DNA from: Tistrella mobilis
GTDB taxonomy: Bacteria > Pseudomonadota > Alphaproteobacteria > Tistrellales > Tistrellaceae
Direction: 5' to 3'
DNA: 64,000 nt
Assembly: GCF_039634785.1 (NCBI RefSeq)
Contig: NZ_JBBIAB010000019.1
Location: 29,501-93,500 of the forward strand
In this document: piece after piece, positions 16,617 to 25,460 of the stretch
Layout of the letters: each line of letters opens with the position of its first letter
Position numbering within the stretch: position 1 is the first letter of the stretch
The notes under the pieces: generated by a model
What the model saw: only the letters and a program-made list of their open reading frames with translations
Told to the model about the DNA's origin: nothing
The model's database searches: none
Program-made: the position numbers and the translations under genes

Positions 16617-18533
16617 ATGTCCGATCAGGCCGCCGCCAAGATCGCCGCGCTGCTGACCGTCACCGAACGCTTCGATCCGCCGGCGCGTGTCGTCGAGGCC
16701 GCGACGGTCAAGGATCCCAAGGCCTATGTCGCCGCCGCCAATGCCGACCCGCTGGCCTATTGGGCGGAGCGGGCGCAGAGCCTGACCTGGACGAAGCCCT
16801 GGGACGAGGTCTGCCGCTTCGAGATGCCGGACCATCAGTGGTTCACCGGCGGGCGCACCAACATCTCGATCAACTGCCTGGACCGCCATGTGCAGGCGGG
16901 GCGCGGCGATGCCAAGGCCATGACCTTCGTCTCGGAAAACGGCGAAGAGCGCAGCTTCACCTATGCCGAGGCGCTGGCCGAGGTCTGCCGCATCGCCAAC
17001 GGGCTGAAAAGCCTGGGCGTCGCCCGCGGCGACCGGGTGGTCATCTACATGCCGCTGACCCCGGAAGGCGTGTTCTCGATGCATGCCTGCGCGCGCATCG
17101 GCGCGGTGCATTCCATGGTCTATGCCGGCATGGGCGAAGGTGCGCTGAAAAAGCGCATCCAGGACAGCGGCGCGAAAGTGGTGCTGGTTTCCGACGCCAC
17201 CTGGCGGCGGGGCAAGATCGTCGACCTGAAGGGCATCGTCGACCGCGCGCTTGCGGGCGACGACGCGCCGAAGCTGGATCATGTCGTGGTGCTCTCGCGC
17301 ACGGGTCGCGAGGTTGCGGCCGGCGAGGTCGATTTTGCGTCCCTCATCGCCCATCAGCCCGACTTCATCGAGGCCGAGGAGATGGAGGCGGAAGACCCCC
17401 TCTTCATCCTGTACACCTCGGGCACGACCGGCGCGCCCAAGGGCGTGGTCCATGTCCATGGCGGCTATATGGTCGGCTGCGACACGCTGATCCGCACCTT
17501 CTTCGGCGTGACGCAGGATTCGGTCTGGTGGTCGCTGTCGGATATCGGCTGGATCGTCGGCCATTCCTACATCGCCTATGGCCCGATGCTGGTCGGCTGC
17601 CATCAGATCATCCGCGAGGGCACGCCCGACTACCCGGATGCCGGCGTCACCTGGGACGTGGTCGACCGCTTCGGGGTGACCGAAATGTTCACGGCACCCA
17701 CGGCGGTGCGGATGTGGATGCGGTTCGGCAGCGATTTCGTGAAGAAATACTCCCGCCGCAGCCTGAAGGTCATGGCCTGTGCGGGTGAACCGCTGAACCC
17801 CGAGGCCTGGTCCTGGGCGCAGCGCGAGATCCTGTCGGATGACGGCGAGGCCTTTGCGCATTGCGTCGACAACTTCTTCCAGACCGAGGTGGCGAGCCCG
17901 ATGCTCGGCACCTATCCGGCCATGGCCACCCGCCCCGGCCGCGCCGGCATCGCCATGCCGACACTGCTCGCCCGCATCGTCGACCCCGAGACCGGAGCCG
18001 ACGTCCCCAATGGTCAGGGCGGGCTGTTCGTGGTGGAAAAGCCCCTGCCCTACATGCTGCGTACGGTCTGGGGCGACCCCAGGCGCTATGCCAGCTATTG
18101 GTCGGAGCGCCTCGGCGGCTATGTCACCGGCGATCTGGCGGTGCGGGACGATGAAGGCTATATCGCCCTGCTCGGCCGGTCCGACGACGTGATCAACGTT
18201 GCTGGCCACCGCATCGGCACCGCCGATGTCGAAAGCTCTCTGGTCGGCCATCCGGCCGTCGCCGAGGCCGCCGTGGTCGGCCTGCCCGACGAGTTGAAGG
18301 GCGAGAAGATCAAGGCCTTCGTGGTGGTGCGCGCCGGCGAAACCGGCGATCAGGCCCTGGTGGCGAAGCTGGTCGCCCATGTCCGCGAGGATCTGGGCCC
18401 GATCGCCCAGCCCTCGGAACTGGTGATCGTCGACAAGCTGCCCAAGACCCGGTCGGGCAAGATCATGCGGCGCCTGCTCAAGGCCCGCGAGCTGGGCCTG
18501 CCCGAGGGCGACACCTCGACCCTCGACGAATGA
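16617..18533 (+). CDS. Acetyl/propionyl-CoA synthetase-like AMP-forming ligase
   Basis: The 638-residue protein is an ANL-superfamily ligase of the Acs/PrpE group, with the P-loop-like motif YTSGTTGAPKG near residue 265, the conserved SDIGWIVGHSY segment, and the C-terminal lysine motif PKTRSGKIMRR (around residue 610) that is an acetylation target in relatives. Such enzymes activate short fatty acids to acyl-CoA in the cytosol. The position that reads WWQTETG in acetyl-CoA synthetase is here NFFQTEV (near residue 418), so the acyl pocket may differ and the substrate is uncertain. A clear AGGGGGAA ribosome site precedes the start. Confidence 0.88.
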   Translation: MSDQAAAKIAALLTVTERFDPPARVVEAATVKDPKAYVAAANADPLAYWAERAQSLTWTKPWDEVCRFEMPDHQWFTGGRTNISINCLDRHVQAGRGDAKAMTFVSENGEERSFTYAEALAEVCRIANGLKSLGVARGDRVVIYMPLTPEGVFSMHACARIGAVHSMVYAGMGEGALKKRIQDSGAKVVLVSDATWRRGKIVDLKGIVDRALAGDDAPKLDHVVVLSRTGREVAAGEVDFASLIAHQPDFIEAEEMEAEDPLFILYTSGTTGAPKGVVHVHGGYMVGCDTLIRTFFGVTQDSVWWSLSDIGWIVGHSYIAYGPMLVGCHQIIREGTPDYPDAGVTWDVVDRFGVTEMFTAPTAVRMWMRFGSDFVKKYSRRSLKVMACAGEPLNPEAWSWAQREILSDDGEAFAHCVDNFFQTEVASPMLGTYPAMATRPGRAGIAMPTLLARIVDPETGADVPNGQGGLFVVEKPLPYMLRTVWGDPRRYASYWSERLGGYVTGDLAVRDDEGYIALLGRSDDVINVAGHRIGTADVESSLVGHPAVAEAAVVGLPDELKGEKIKAFVVVRAGETGDQALVAKLVAHVREDLGPIAQPSELVIVDKLPKTRSGKIMRRLLKARELGLPEGDTSTLDE

Positions 18534-18624
18534 TCCGCTCTGCGGAATTATAGCGATCCGGGCGCGACTGCCTTGCGGGTGGTCGCGCCTTCAGGTTTTC
18601 AGGACCATCCGGAGAGACCGCCCC

Positions 18625-20262
18625 ATGTCGGCCGAGAGCACCCCGTCGAAATACGACACCAACCTCGATCGCAACCCGGCGAATTATCAGCCGCTGACCC
18701 CGCTCTCGCTGCTGGAGCGCACGGCCGACGTCCATCCCGACCGGGTGGCGGTGATCCATGGCGATCAGCGCTGGACCTATCGCGAACTCTATGCCCGCTG
18801 CCGGCGCCTGGCCTCGGCGCTGGCGGCGCGGGGCATCGGCTATGGCGACACGGTCTCGATCATGGCGCCCAACACCCCTGCCATGCTGGAAGCCCATTAC
18901 GGCGTGCCGATGACCGGGGCGGTGCTGAACGAGCTGAACATCCGGCTCGATCCGGAAGCGCTGGCCTTCATCCTGAAGCATGCCGAAACCAAGGTGCTGT
19001 TCACCGACCGCGAATTCAGCGGCGTGATCAAGGCCACGCTGGAGCTGCTGGACGACAGGCCGCTGGTGATCGACATCGACGATCCGGCGATCACCCATGG
19101 CGAGTTCCTGGGCGAGATCGAATACGAGGCCCTGCTGGCCGAAGGCGACCCCGACTATGCCTGGCAGATGCCGGCCGACGAATGGCAGTCGATTTCGCTG
19201 GGCTATACCTCGGGCACCACGGGCGATCCCAAGGGCGTGGTCTACAGCCATCGCGGTGCCTGGATGAACGGGGTCAACAACATCCTGACCTGGGATCTGC
19301 CCAAGGGCTCGGTCTATCTCTGGACCCTGCCGATGTTCCACTGCTCGGGCTGGTGCTTCCCCTACACCATGGTCGCGGCCGCGGGCACCCAGGTCTGCCT
19401 GCGCCGGGTTGAAGCCAAGGCGATCTTCGATGCGATCGAGACCCACGGCGTCACCCATCTCTGCGGTGCGCCCACCGTGCTCGGGCTGCTGGTCAATGCG
19501 CCCGCCGAGGTGAAGCGGAATTTCGACCACAAGATCCAGATGATGACTGCGGCCTCCGCCCCGCCCTCTTCGGTGATCGCGGGCATGGAGGCGATGGGCT
19601 TCGAGATCACCCATGTCTATGGCCTGACCGAGGTCTACGGCCCGGTGGTGGTCTGCGAATGGAAGCCCGAATGGGATGCGAAGCCGCTGGAGGAACGCGC
19701 CCGGATCAAGGCCCGCCAGGGCGTGCGCTACGCCCTGCAGCAGGGGCTGACGGTCGCCGATCCGGAAACCCTGGAACCGGTACCGGCCGACGGGCAGACG
19801 ATGGGCGAGGTGATAATGCGCGGCAACATCACCATGAAGGGCTACCTCAAGAACAAGTCTGCCACCGACAAGGCCTTCGCCGGCGGCTGGTTCCATTCCG
19901 GCGATCTGGGTGTGATGCACCCCGACGGCTATATCGAACTCAAGGACCGGTCGAAGGACATCATCATTTCGGGCGGCGAGAACATTTCCTCGATCGAGGT
20001 CGAAGAGGTGCTCTACAGCCATCCGGCCGTGATGGAAGCCGCGGTCGTGGCCCGGCCCGACGAGAAATGGGGCGAGACGCCCTGCGCCTTCATCACCCTG
20101 AAGCCGGATTCCACCGCCACCGAAGCCGAGATCCGCGAGCACTGCGCGAAGCACCTGGCCCGCTTCAAGCTGCCCAAGACCTTCGTCTTCACCGACCTGC
20201 CCAAGACCTCGACCGGCAAGGTGCAGAAATTCGTGCTGCGCGAACGCGCGCGAGGGCTGTAA
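18625..20262 (+). CDS. AMP-forming acyl-CoA ligase (DmdB/medium-chain type)
   Basis: The 545-residue ANL ligase has YTSGTTGDPKG near residue 195, PMFHCSGWCFPY, and a C-terminal PKTSTGKVQKF motif. The overall pattern matches the group annotated as medium-chain fatty-acid or 3-methylmercaptopropionyl-CoA ligases. It lies 91 bases downstream of the preceding ligase on the same strand and shares only superfamily-level similarity with it, so it is not a recent duplicate. Co-transcription and roles in carboxylic-acid uptake are likely. A hairpin follows the stop. Confidence 0.87.
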   Translation: MSAESTPSKYDTNLDRNPANYQPLTPLSLLERTADVHPDRVAVIHGDQRWTYRELYARCRRLASALAARGIGYGDTVSIMAPNTPAMLEAHYGVPMTGAVLNELNIRLDPEALAFILKHAETKVLFTDREFSGVIKATLELLDDRPLVIDIDDPAITHGEFLGEIEYEALLAEGDPDYAWQMPADEWQSISLGYTSGTTGDPKGVVYSHRGAWMNGVNNILTWDLPKGSVYLWTLPMFHCSGWCFPYTMVAAAGTQVCLRRVEAKAIFDAIETHGVTHLCGAPTVLGLLVNAPAEVKRNFDHKIQMMTAASAPPSSVIAGMEAMGFEITHVYGLTEVYGPVVVCEWKPEWDAKPLEERARIKARQGVRYALQQGLTVADPETLEPVPADGQTMGEVIMRGNITMKGYLKNKSATDKAFAGGWFHSGDLGVMHPDGYIELKDRSKDIIISGGENISSIEVEEVLYSHPAVMEAAVVARPDEKWGETPCAFITLKPDSTATEAEIREHCAKHLARFKLPKTFVFTDLPKTSTGKVQKFVLRERARGL

Positions 20263-20289
20263 GACGCCGACAGCCGGCCCGGACATACG

Positions 20290-20325
20290 AAAACCCCTGC
20301 CGTCCTATCCGGGCGGCAGGGGTTT
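20290..20325 (+). terminator. Terminator hairpin after the ligase pair
   Basis: AAACCCCTGCCG (20291-20302) pairs with CGGCAGGGGTTT (20314-20325); the stem ends in T residues that serve as a short U-tract. Confidence 0.65.
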
Positions 20326-20446
20326 CGCGGGATCGCGGGGGTCTTCATCGGCCGTATCGGCGCTGGGCGGCCGCGGCCTGATCGCCGCAGCGCAGGCCGG
20401 CATCCCGCCGGCGGGCACTACGGCCTCGGATAGGCGGGTCTACCGG

Positions 20447-20614
20447 TCAGTTGATCTCCAGCCGCGAGATCTCTTCCTTGACTTTCAGCTTGCTGCGCTT
20501 CAGCTCGGCGATCGCGTGGTCGTCGGGCTTCGGTCGGATGTACTCGCTGTGCAACGCCTCGTCGAGAGCGGCATGCTTCTGCTTCAAGGCTTCGACACGC
20601 GCCTGAACGCTCAT
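20447..20614 (-). CDS. DUF465/YdcH-family small protein
   Basis: This 55-residue helical protein (starts MSVQARVEALKQKHAALDEA, ends KEEISRLE) fits the DUF465 family of short coiled-coil proteins of unknown function. The ATG at 20614 has a very good GGAGGTG site seven bases upstream; the longer frame to 20674 has none. It is divergent from ubiX. Confidence 0.85.
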   Translation of the reverse strand: MSVQARVEALKQKHAALDEALHSEYIRPKPDDHAIAELKRSKLKVKEEISRLEIN

Positions 20615-20720
20615 GGACACCTCCGTTGCGCAATACCATCTTGGACCGGGACAGGCGGCCACGTCCCGTGGCACGGCCCGATCCCTTACACAGGGCGACC
20701 CCTCAGAAAGTTACGTGGAT

Positions 20721-21386
20721 ATGACGACGGACGGCTTCAACCCCCCTGATGACGGTTCGATGACGGCAATGAATGGCATGGGCCGGCCCGGGCCCCGCCG
20801 TCTGATCGTCGGCATCTCGGGCGCCTCGGGCGTCGTCTACGGTATCCGCCTGTTGCAGTTGCTGAAATCGGCCGGAATCGAGAGCCATCTGGTGATGAGC
20901 AAGGCGGCCGAGATGACGGTCGCCTATGAAACCGATCTGCGCATCGCCGAGGTAAAGGCGCTGGCCCACACGGTCCATGATCCGCGCGATGTGGGCGCCG
21001 CGATCTCCAGCGGCTCGTTCCGCACGCTGGGCATGGTGGTCGCCCCCTGCTCGATCCGCAGCCTGTCAGAAATCGCCTATGGCAACACCACCGGCCTTCT
21101 GACCCGGGCCGCCGATGTGGTGCTGAAGGAACGCCGCCGGCTGGTGCTGATGGTCCGCGAAACCCCGCTGCATCTGGGCCATCTGCGCGCCATGACCCAG
21201 GCCGCCGAAGCCGGCGCCATCATCGCCCCGCCGGTGCCGGCCTTCTATGCAAAGCCCGACAGCCTGCAGGCGATGATCGACCACACCCTCGGCCGGGTGC
21301 TGGACCTCTTCGACATCGACACGCCGGGGCTGAAGCGGTGGGGGGAGACGGCAGCCACTCCGGATAAGGCACAGGCTGATCTATAG
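20721..21386 (+). CDS. ubiX: Flavin prenyltransferase UbiX
   Basis: This 221-residue protein has the flavin-binding start RLIVGISGASGVVYGIRLL and the family motifs SGSFRTLGMVVAPCS and RRLVLMVRETPLHLGHLRAM. UbiX makes prenylated FMN, the cofactor of UbiD decarboxylases in ubiquinone synthesis and aromatic acid metabolism. The start is uncertain: ATG at 20721 gives a 32-residue lead before the core, ATG at 20760 a shorter one, and neither has a strong ribosome site. No ubiD is seen nearby. Confidence 0.9.
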   Translation: MTTDGFNPPDDGSMTAMNGMGRPGPRRLIVGISGASGVVYGIRLLQLLKSAGIESHLVMSKAAEMTVAYETDLRIAEVKALAHTVHDPRDVGAAISSGSFRTLGMVVAPCSIRSLSEIAYGNTTGLLTRAADVVLKERRRLVLMVRETPLHLGHLRAMTQAAEAGAIIAPPVPAFYAKPDSLQAMIDHTLGRVLDLFDIDTPGLKRWGETAATPDKAQADL

Positions 21387-21387
21387 A

Positions 21388-21401
21388 TGCAACATGTTGC
21401 A
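21388..21401. promoter_or_regulatory. Perfect palindrome, candidate operator
   Basis: TGCAACATGTTGCA is a perfect 14-bp palindrome just after the ubiX stop, and GCAACAT is repeated within it and directly after it. It lies 120 bases upstream of the tailspike-like gene in an AT-richer stretch. It is a plausible operator for that gene; the binding factor is unknown. Confidence 0.35.
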
Positions 21402-21520
21402 ACATAACAGATTTTTACACGAAACCTGTCGGCACTTAGCCTGACTCCCGCATCCGAAGGTATTCCGCGCCAGCCTGGAACGGAGGCCTTCGGCCAGCAT
21501 TTACAGCGGGAGTTTGCCCC

Positions 21521-23860
21521 ATGAAGTTCGTCCTGCCGATCCCCGTCCCGGTCGATGGCAACGGCACGCCCTACCCGTTCACCCGGCTTCATCTGTTCGA
21601 TGCCGGCACCACCACGCCCAAGACGGCCTGGGTCGATGCCGCCCATACCGCCACCCACAGCCATCCGATCCTGTCCGACGCGGATGGCCGTTTCCCCGAG
21701 ATCTGGCTGGATGATGCCCCGGCAGCCGCCCGGCTCGGCCGTACCGACGGCACCCTGATCTGGTCGGCCGACCCGGTCGGTGGCGGTGTCGAATATCCCG
21801 CTCATCTGGATGGGTTGAGAGCCTGGCCGGTGCTGAGCGGCGCGGTCTATGTCCACGGCCACGACCTGCCCGGTGATGGTGGTGGCGGCTGGTTCGTCTA
21901 CGATCCCGCTTCAACCGCAGCCGATGACGACGGTATCCTGGTCAAACCCGACGCGGTCGCCGGCACCAGCCCCGGCCGCTGGCGGCGAAGCTTCGAAGGG
22001 CCGATCTATGCCGCCTGGTATGGCTGCCGCCCGCGCAGCCTGACCAGTTCCGAGGGCGTCGTCAATTCGGCGGCCCTGAACAGGGCGCTCGCCGCCTCTC
22101 GCCATGTGATCCTGCCCCAGGGTGAGATCCCTCTCGCGGGCGGACACCGTATCAACAAGACGGTTCTCGAAGGCAGCGGTACCAGCGTCACCATGCTGGT
22201 CCACACCGGCGGCCATCAGTACTGCCTGATGCTCGAAACCCTGGACACGCTCAAAAATCGGGATTGCCCGCGCGGCTGGGGCATTCGCGACTTCTCGGTC
22301 ATCAAAAAGGCCGGCGTGACCGGTGGCCACACCGGCATCTGTGTCACCGGCGCCATGTTCACCGTCAACCAGCGCATCCGCGTGTCGGACTACGCCCATC
22401 CGGCGGACATCTCCATCCACTTCCTGAACGGGGTCCCGGATTTTGGTCTGCCACCGGATTTCGGCGACCCGAAGGAATTTCTGTACAGCGAATACACCAT
22501 CTTTGAAGACTGCGTCACCGCCAACACCGTTCGCGGCGTCCTCTTTGAAACCAGAGAGGCCAACGGATCCTTCCACGGCTGCCGTGTCGTCAGGCATGTC
22601 CATTGCGAGATGCCCTGGGACACGTCGCTCGAGTCCGTCGGTATCGAGGTCCGGCGTAACCCCGGTCAGGAAGGCAACGCGACCGCCACGCTCTATAACG
22701 GCGAGATCGATCTGAGCGTCTATCTGTCCTCGACCAATTCACGCAACACCGGCGGTGAGGCGCTGCGCTGCGGCCTGCTGGTAAGTGCCCGGCTCCAGGA
22801 ATCGAAGATTTCGGTTCGCGGTGAAGGTGTGGGCGGCGATATCGCGCGCTGGAGCGCCGGGCGGACGTTCACCATCGCGGCCGGCAAGCAGGCCATGGTG
22901 ATCCCGCCACTCGGCACGGCGACGGGCCTGATGTATAGCGCCACTCAGAGTGGCCAGACATCGACCATCGAACCCGACTGGCCACTGGTCCCTGGCGGAC
23001 AGGTGACCGACGGCACCATCACCTGGACGGCCATTCCGGGCGTCTGGCTGATGTATCTGGAAGACGATGCCAATCTCCGTGATAACCGGGTCGCCTTGGC
23101 AGGTGTTGCCTCGAGCACCCGCTACTTCCTGGAAAAGCTTCCCTTTTCGATCACCGAGCCGTCGGGTTTCAACCCCAAAGACCCGGCAGCACCGGTGAAT
23201 GAATGGAATATCTACGGCAGCTGGTCGATCGGCGTCCGTCCGACGGAGGCCCTGCATCAGGCGACGGTTTCAGCCCCTTATGGACGCGACGGCCTGCTGA
23301 TCGACATGGGCGGGCACAACACCACCGCCCCGCTCACCCTGCGCAACGGCGAACTGACCGTCATCGACGGGCAGCCCCATATGCGGGTTCGGTATTACGA
23401 GGGGGCTTCCAATCTTGAAACGCCTGAGACCCGGCGTCTGATCCCGACGCTCGACTCCGACGCCAACTGGTCAGGCACGCCGCGCTTCATCAACGGCATG
23501 CAGCTGGGCATGTGGCATGAACTGCGGCATGTCGACATCGCCGCCTCTCCCTGGCTCTGGAACACCGAAGTGAAGCGGGGCGACATCCGCTTCAGACTGA
23601 ACCCGGCGGCTGGCGGCAACATCGGCTGGGTGGTGGTGACCAGCGGTCACATGGTGCAGTTCGCCTGGGCGACGGGCGAAACGGTCGCGATCGGTGACTT
23701 GCGCTATAACGGCACCAAGGCCTACAAGGCCACCACAGACGGCACCACCGGCACCACGCCGCCGACGCACACCTCGGGCACTGCCAGCGACGGCGGCGTC
23801 ACCTGGGAACATCTCGGCACGCGTGCCGTCTACAAGAACTGGGGGGCCATCGAGGCCTGA
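21521..23860 (+). CDS. Phage tailspike/tail-fibre-like protein (orphan)
   Basis: The 779-residue protein begins with a segment typical of phage tail fibres (YPFTRLHLFDAGTTTPKTAW, then HPILSDADGRFPEIWL). Residues about 160-480 have the repetitive, Gly/Asn/Val-rich pattern of a beta-helix, as in tailspike depolymerases (GILVKPDAVAGTSPGRWRR precedes it). Near the C-terminus a short module recurs in two versions: one around residues 475-510 (TSTIEPDWP to ITWTAIP) and one at the end (TTGTTPPTHTSGTASDGG, then VTWEHLG). No capsid, tail or lysis gene is adjacent. The start has GGGAG ten bases upstream. Catalytic residues are not identifiable by eye. Confidence 0.75.
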   Translation: MKFVLPIPVPVDGNGTPYPFTRLHLFDAGTTTPKTAWVDAAHTATHSHPILSDADGRFPEIWLDDAPAAARLGRTDGTLIWSADPVGGGVEYPAHLDGLRAWPVLSGAVYVHGHDLPGDGGGGWFVYDPASTAADDDGILVKPDAVAGTSPGRWRRSFEGPIYAAWYGCRPRSLTSSEGVVNSAALNRALAASRHVILPQGEIPLAGGHRINKTVLEGSGTSVTMLVHTGGHQYCLMLETLDTLKNRDCPRGWGIRDFSVIKKAGVTGGHTGICVTGAMFTVNQRIRVSDYAHPADISIHFLNGVPDFGLPPDFGDPKEFLYSEYTIFEDCVTANTVRGVLFETREANGSFHGCRVVRHVHCEMPWDTSLESVGIEVRRNPGQEGNATATLYNGEIDLSVYLSSTNSRNTGGEALRCGLLVSARLQESKISVRGEGVGGDIARWSAGRTFTIAAGKQAMVIPPLGTATGLMYSATQSGQTSTIEPDWPLVPGGQVTDGTITWTAIPGVWLMYLEDDANLRDNRVALAGVASSTRYFLEKLPFSITEPSGFNPKDPAAPVNEWNIYGSWSIGVRPTEALHQATVSAPYGRDGLLIDMGGHNTTAPLTLRNGELTVIDGQPHMRVRYYEGASNLETPETRRLIPTLDSDANWSGTPRFINGMQLGMWHELRHVDIAASPWLWNTEVKRGDIRFRLNPAAGGNIGWVVVTSGHMVQFAWATGETVAIGDLRYNGTKAYKATTDGTTGTTPPTHTSGTASDGGVTWEHLGTRAVYKNWGAIEA

Positions 23861-23892
23861 TCGGCTCCTGTCGCGCCATCCGGGTGGCGGTG

Positions 23893-24387
23893 TCAGCCTT
23901 GCCGGCGCCGCCACCCCACCAGTTGCCGGATCTTGTCGTCCGCCCCCGGTCCCGCCACGGCGGTGATTTCCTGCGGGCGGAGGGGGCGGCCGTCTTCGGA
24001 GCGGACCGCCATCTGCGCCACCGGGCGGCCGGTGGCGGTTTCGGTCAGAAACATGCGCTCGCCGCCGGGATCCGGGGTCCAGCGCTCGCCCCAATGGAGC
24101 AGCGCCACCATCACCGGATAGAGGCCGAGCCCCTGTTCGGTCAGGCGGTATTCATAGGACCGGCCGTCGGTGGGCGACGGGGTCTTGCGCAGGATGCCCG
24201 CCTCGGTCATCTGCTTCAGGCGGGTGGAGAGCACGCTCGACGACAGGCCCAGATGGTCCTGGAAGGCGTCGAAGGTGCGCATGCCGTTGAAGGCGTTGCG
24301 CAGGATCAGGAAACCGTCGATCGACCCCACCACGTCGAGCGCATGGGCGATGCTGCAATTCATCCGATCGAGCGGTTCCCGCGCCAC
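23893..24387 (-). CDS. HxlR-family transcriptional regulator
   Basis: The 164-residue protein begins MAREPLDRMNCSIAHALDVVG and has the winged-helix core FNGMRTFDAFQDHLGLSSSVLSTRLKQM (about residues 33-60) and the wing GRSYEYRLTEQGLGLYPV characteristic of HxlR proteins. These are usually local regulators that sense reactive or xenobiotic compounds. It follows the nitronate monooxygenase gene by 40 bases on the same strand and probably controls it. Confidence 0.88.
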   Translation of the reverse strand: MAREPLDRMNCSIAHALDVVGSIDGFLILRNAFNGMRTFDAFQDHLGLSSSVLSTRLKQMTEAGILRKTPSPTDGRSYEYRLTEQGLGLYPVMVALLHWGERWTPDPGGERMFLTETATGRPVAQMAVRSEDGRPLRPQEITAVAGPGADDKIRQLVGWRRRQG

Positions 24388-24427
24388 CGTGCTCCCCCTC
24401 CCGCGTGCTCTCCTCCCGGCCCGGATA

Positions 24428-25405
24428 TCAGCCGGCGATCATGCCGGCGAGGCGCTGATTGATCAGGCCTTCGGCCTCGGACATGATCCGGTCGATCAGC
24501 TCCTGACAGCTCGGCACGTCGTGGATCAGGCCGGCGACCATGCCGCAGCTCCAGGCGCCGGCATCCATCTCACCCTCGATCATCACCCGCGGATAGACGC
24601 CGGCCACCAGATCGTGGATGTCGTCGATCTTGAGGTCGGCTCCCTTTTCGCGCTCGATCTCGACCAGCCGGTCGACCGCGGCGTTGGCCAGCACGCGCTC
24701 GGTATTGCGCAGCGGGCGCATGACCAGGCGGGTATCGAGTTCGGTCGCGGCCACGATCGCCTGCTTGACGTTCTCGTGGACCGGCGCCTCTTTGGTCGCG
24801 ATGAAGCGGGTGCCCATGTTCATGCCGTCGGCGCCCAGCGCCAGCGCCGCCACCAGGCTGCGCGCATCGGCCATGCCGCCCGAGGCGACGAAGGGGATGG
24901 TCAGCTCTTCCGCCGCCCGCGGCAGCAGGATCATGTTGGGGATGTCGTCTTCACCCGGATGACCGCCGCATTCGAAGCCGTCGACGCTGACCGCGTCGCA
25001 GCCGATCTTCTCGGCCTTCAGCGCATGGCGGACCGAGGTGCATTTATGGATCACCTTGATCCCCGCCGCCTTCAGCGCCGGCATATAGGCCTCGGGGCTG
25101 CGGCCGGCCGTCTCGACGATCTTCACCCCGCCTTCGACGATCGCCTGGATGTATTCCGGATAGGGCGGCGCCTGGAAGGTCGGCAGAAAGGTCAGGTTCA
25201 CGCCGAAGGGCTGGTCGGTCATCTCGCGGGCCCGCGCGATCTCGCGCGCCAGAAGCTCGGGCGTCTTCTGAGTCAGGCCGGTGATGATGCCGAGCGCACC
25301 GGCATTCGACACTGCGGCTGCCAGTTCGGCGAAGCCCACATAATGCATGCCGCCCTGGATGATCGGATGCCGGATGCCCAGCAGTTCCGTGATGCGCGTC
25401 TTCAT
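24428..25405 (-). CDS. Nitronate monooxygenase (2-nitropropane dioxygenase family)
   Basis: The 325-residue FMN-dependent TIM-barrel protein starts TELLGIRHPIIQGGMHYV and carries FECGGHPGEDD (around residue 145) and the phosphate-binding segments ASGGMADARSLVAALALGADGMNMGTRF. Enzymes of this family oxidise alkyl nitronates, including the toxin propionate-3-nitronate, to carbonyl compounds. It is upstream of an HxlR regulator and downstream of the membrane sulfatase. Related FMN enzymes have other substrates, so the exact activity is not proven. Confidence 0.87.
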   Translation of the reverse strand: MKTRITELLGIRHPIIQGGMHYVGFAELAAAVSNAGALGIITGLTQKTPELLAREIARAREMTDQPFGVNLTFLPTFQAPPYPEYIQAIVEGGVKIVETAGRSPEAYMPALKAAGIKVIHKCTSVRHALKAEKIGCDAVSVDGFECGGHPGEDDIPNMILLPRAAEELTIPFVASGGMADARSLVAALALGADGMNMGTRFIATKEAPVHENVKQAIVAATELDTRLVMRPLRNTERVLANAAVDRLVEIEREKGADLKIDDIHDLVAGVYPRVMIEGEMDAGAWSCGMVAGLIHDVPSCQELIDRIMSEAEGLINQRLAGMIAG

Positions 25406-25460
25406 GAGGCGTTCCTGCCTTCCCGTTCAGGACCGGGGCCTTCGATGGCCCCCGTGTCAT

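Noticed and set aside
16330..16656. A 108-codon frame upstream of the acyl-CoA synthetase
   Set aside because: No ribosome site, no recognisable pattern, and it overlaps the synthetase start in another frame.
21521..23860. Part of a prophage
   Set aside because: No integrase, capsid, terminase, tail-assembly or lysis gene is found on either side; only the single fibre-like gene is phage-like.
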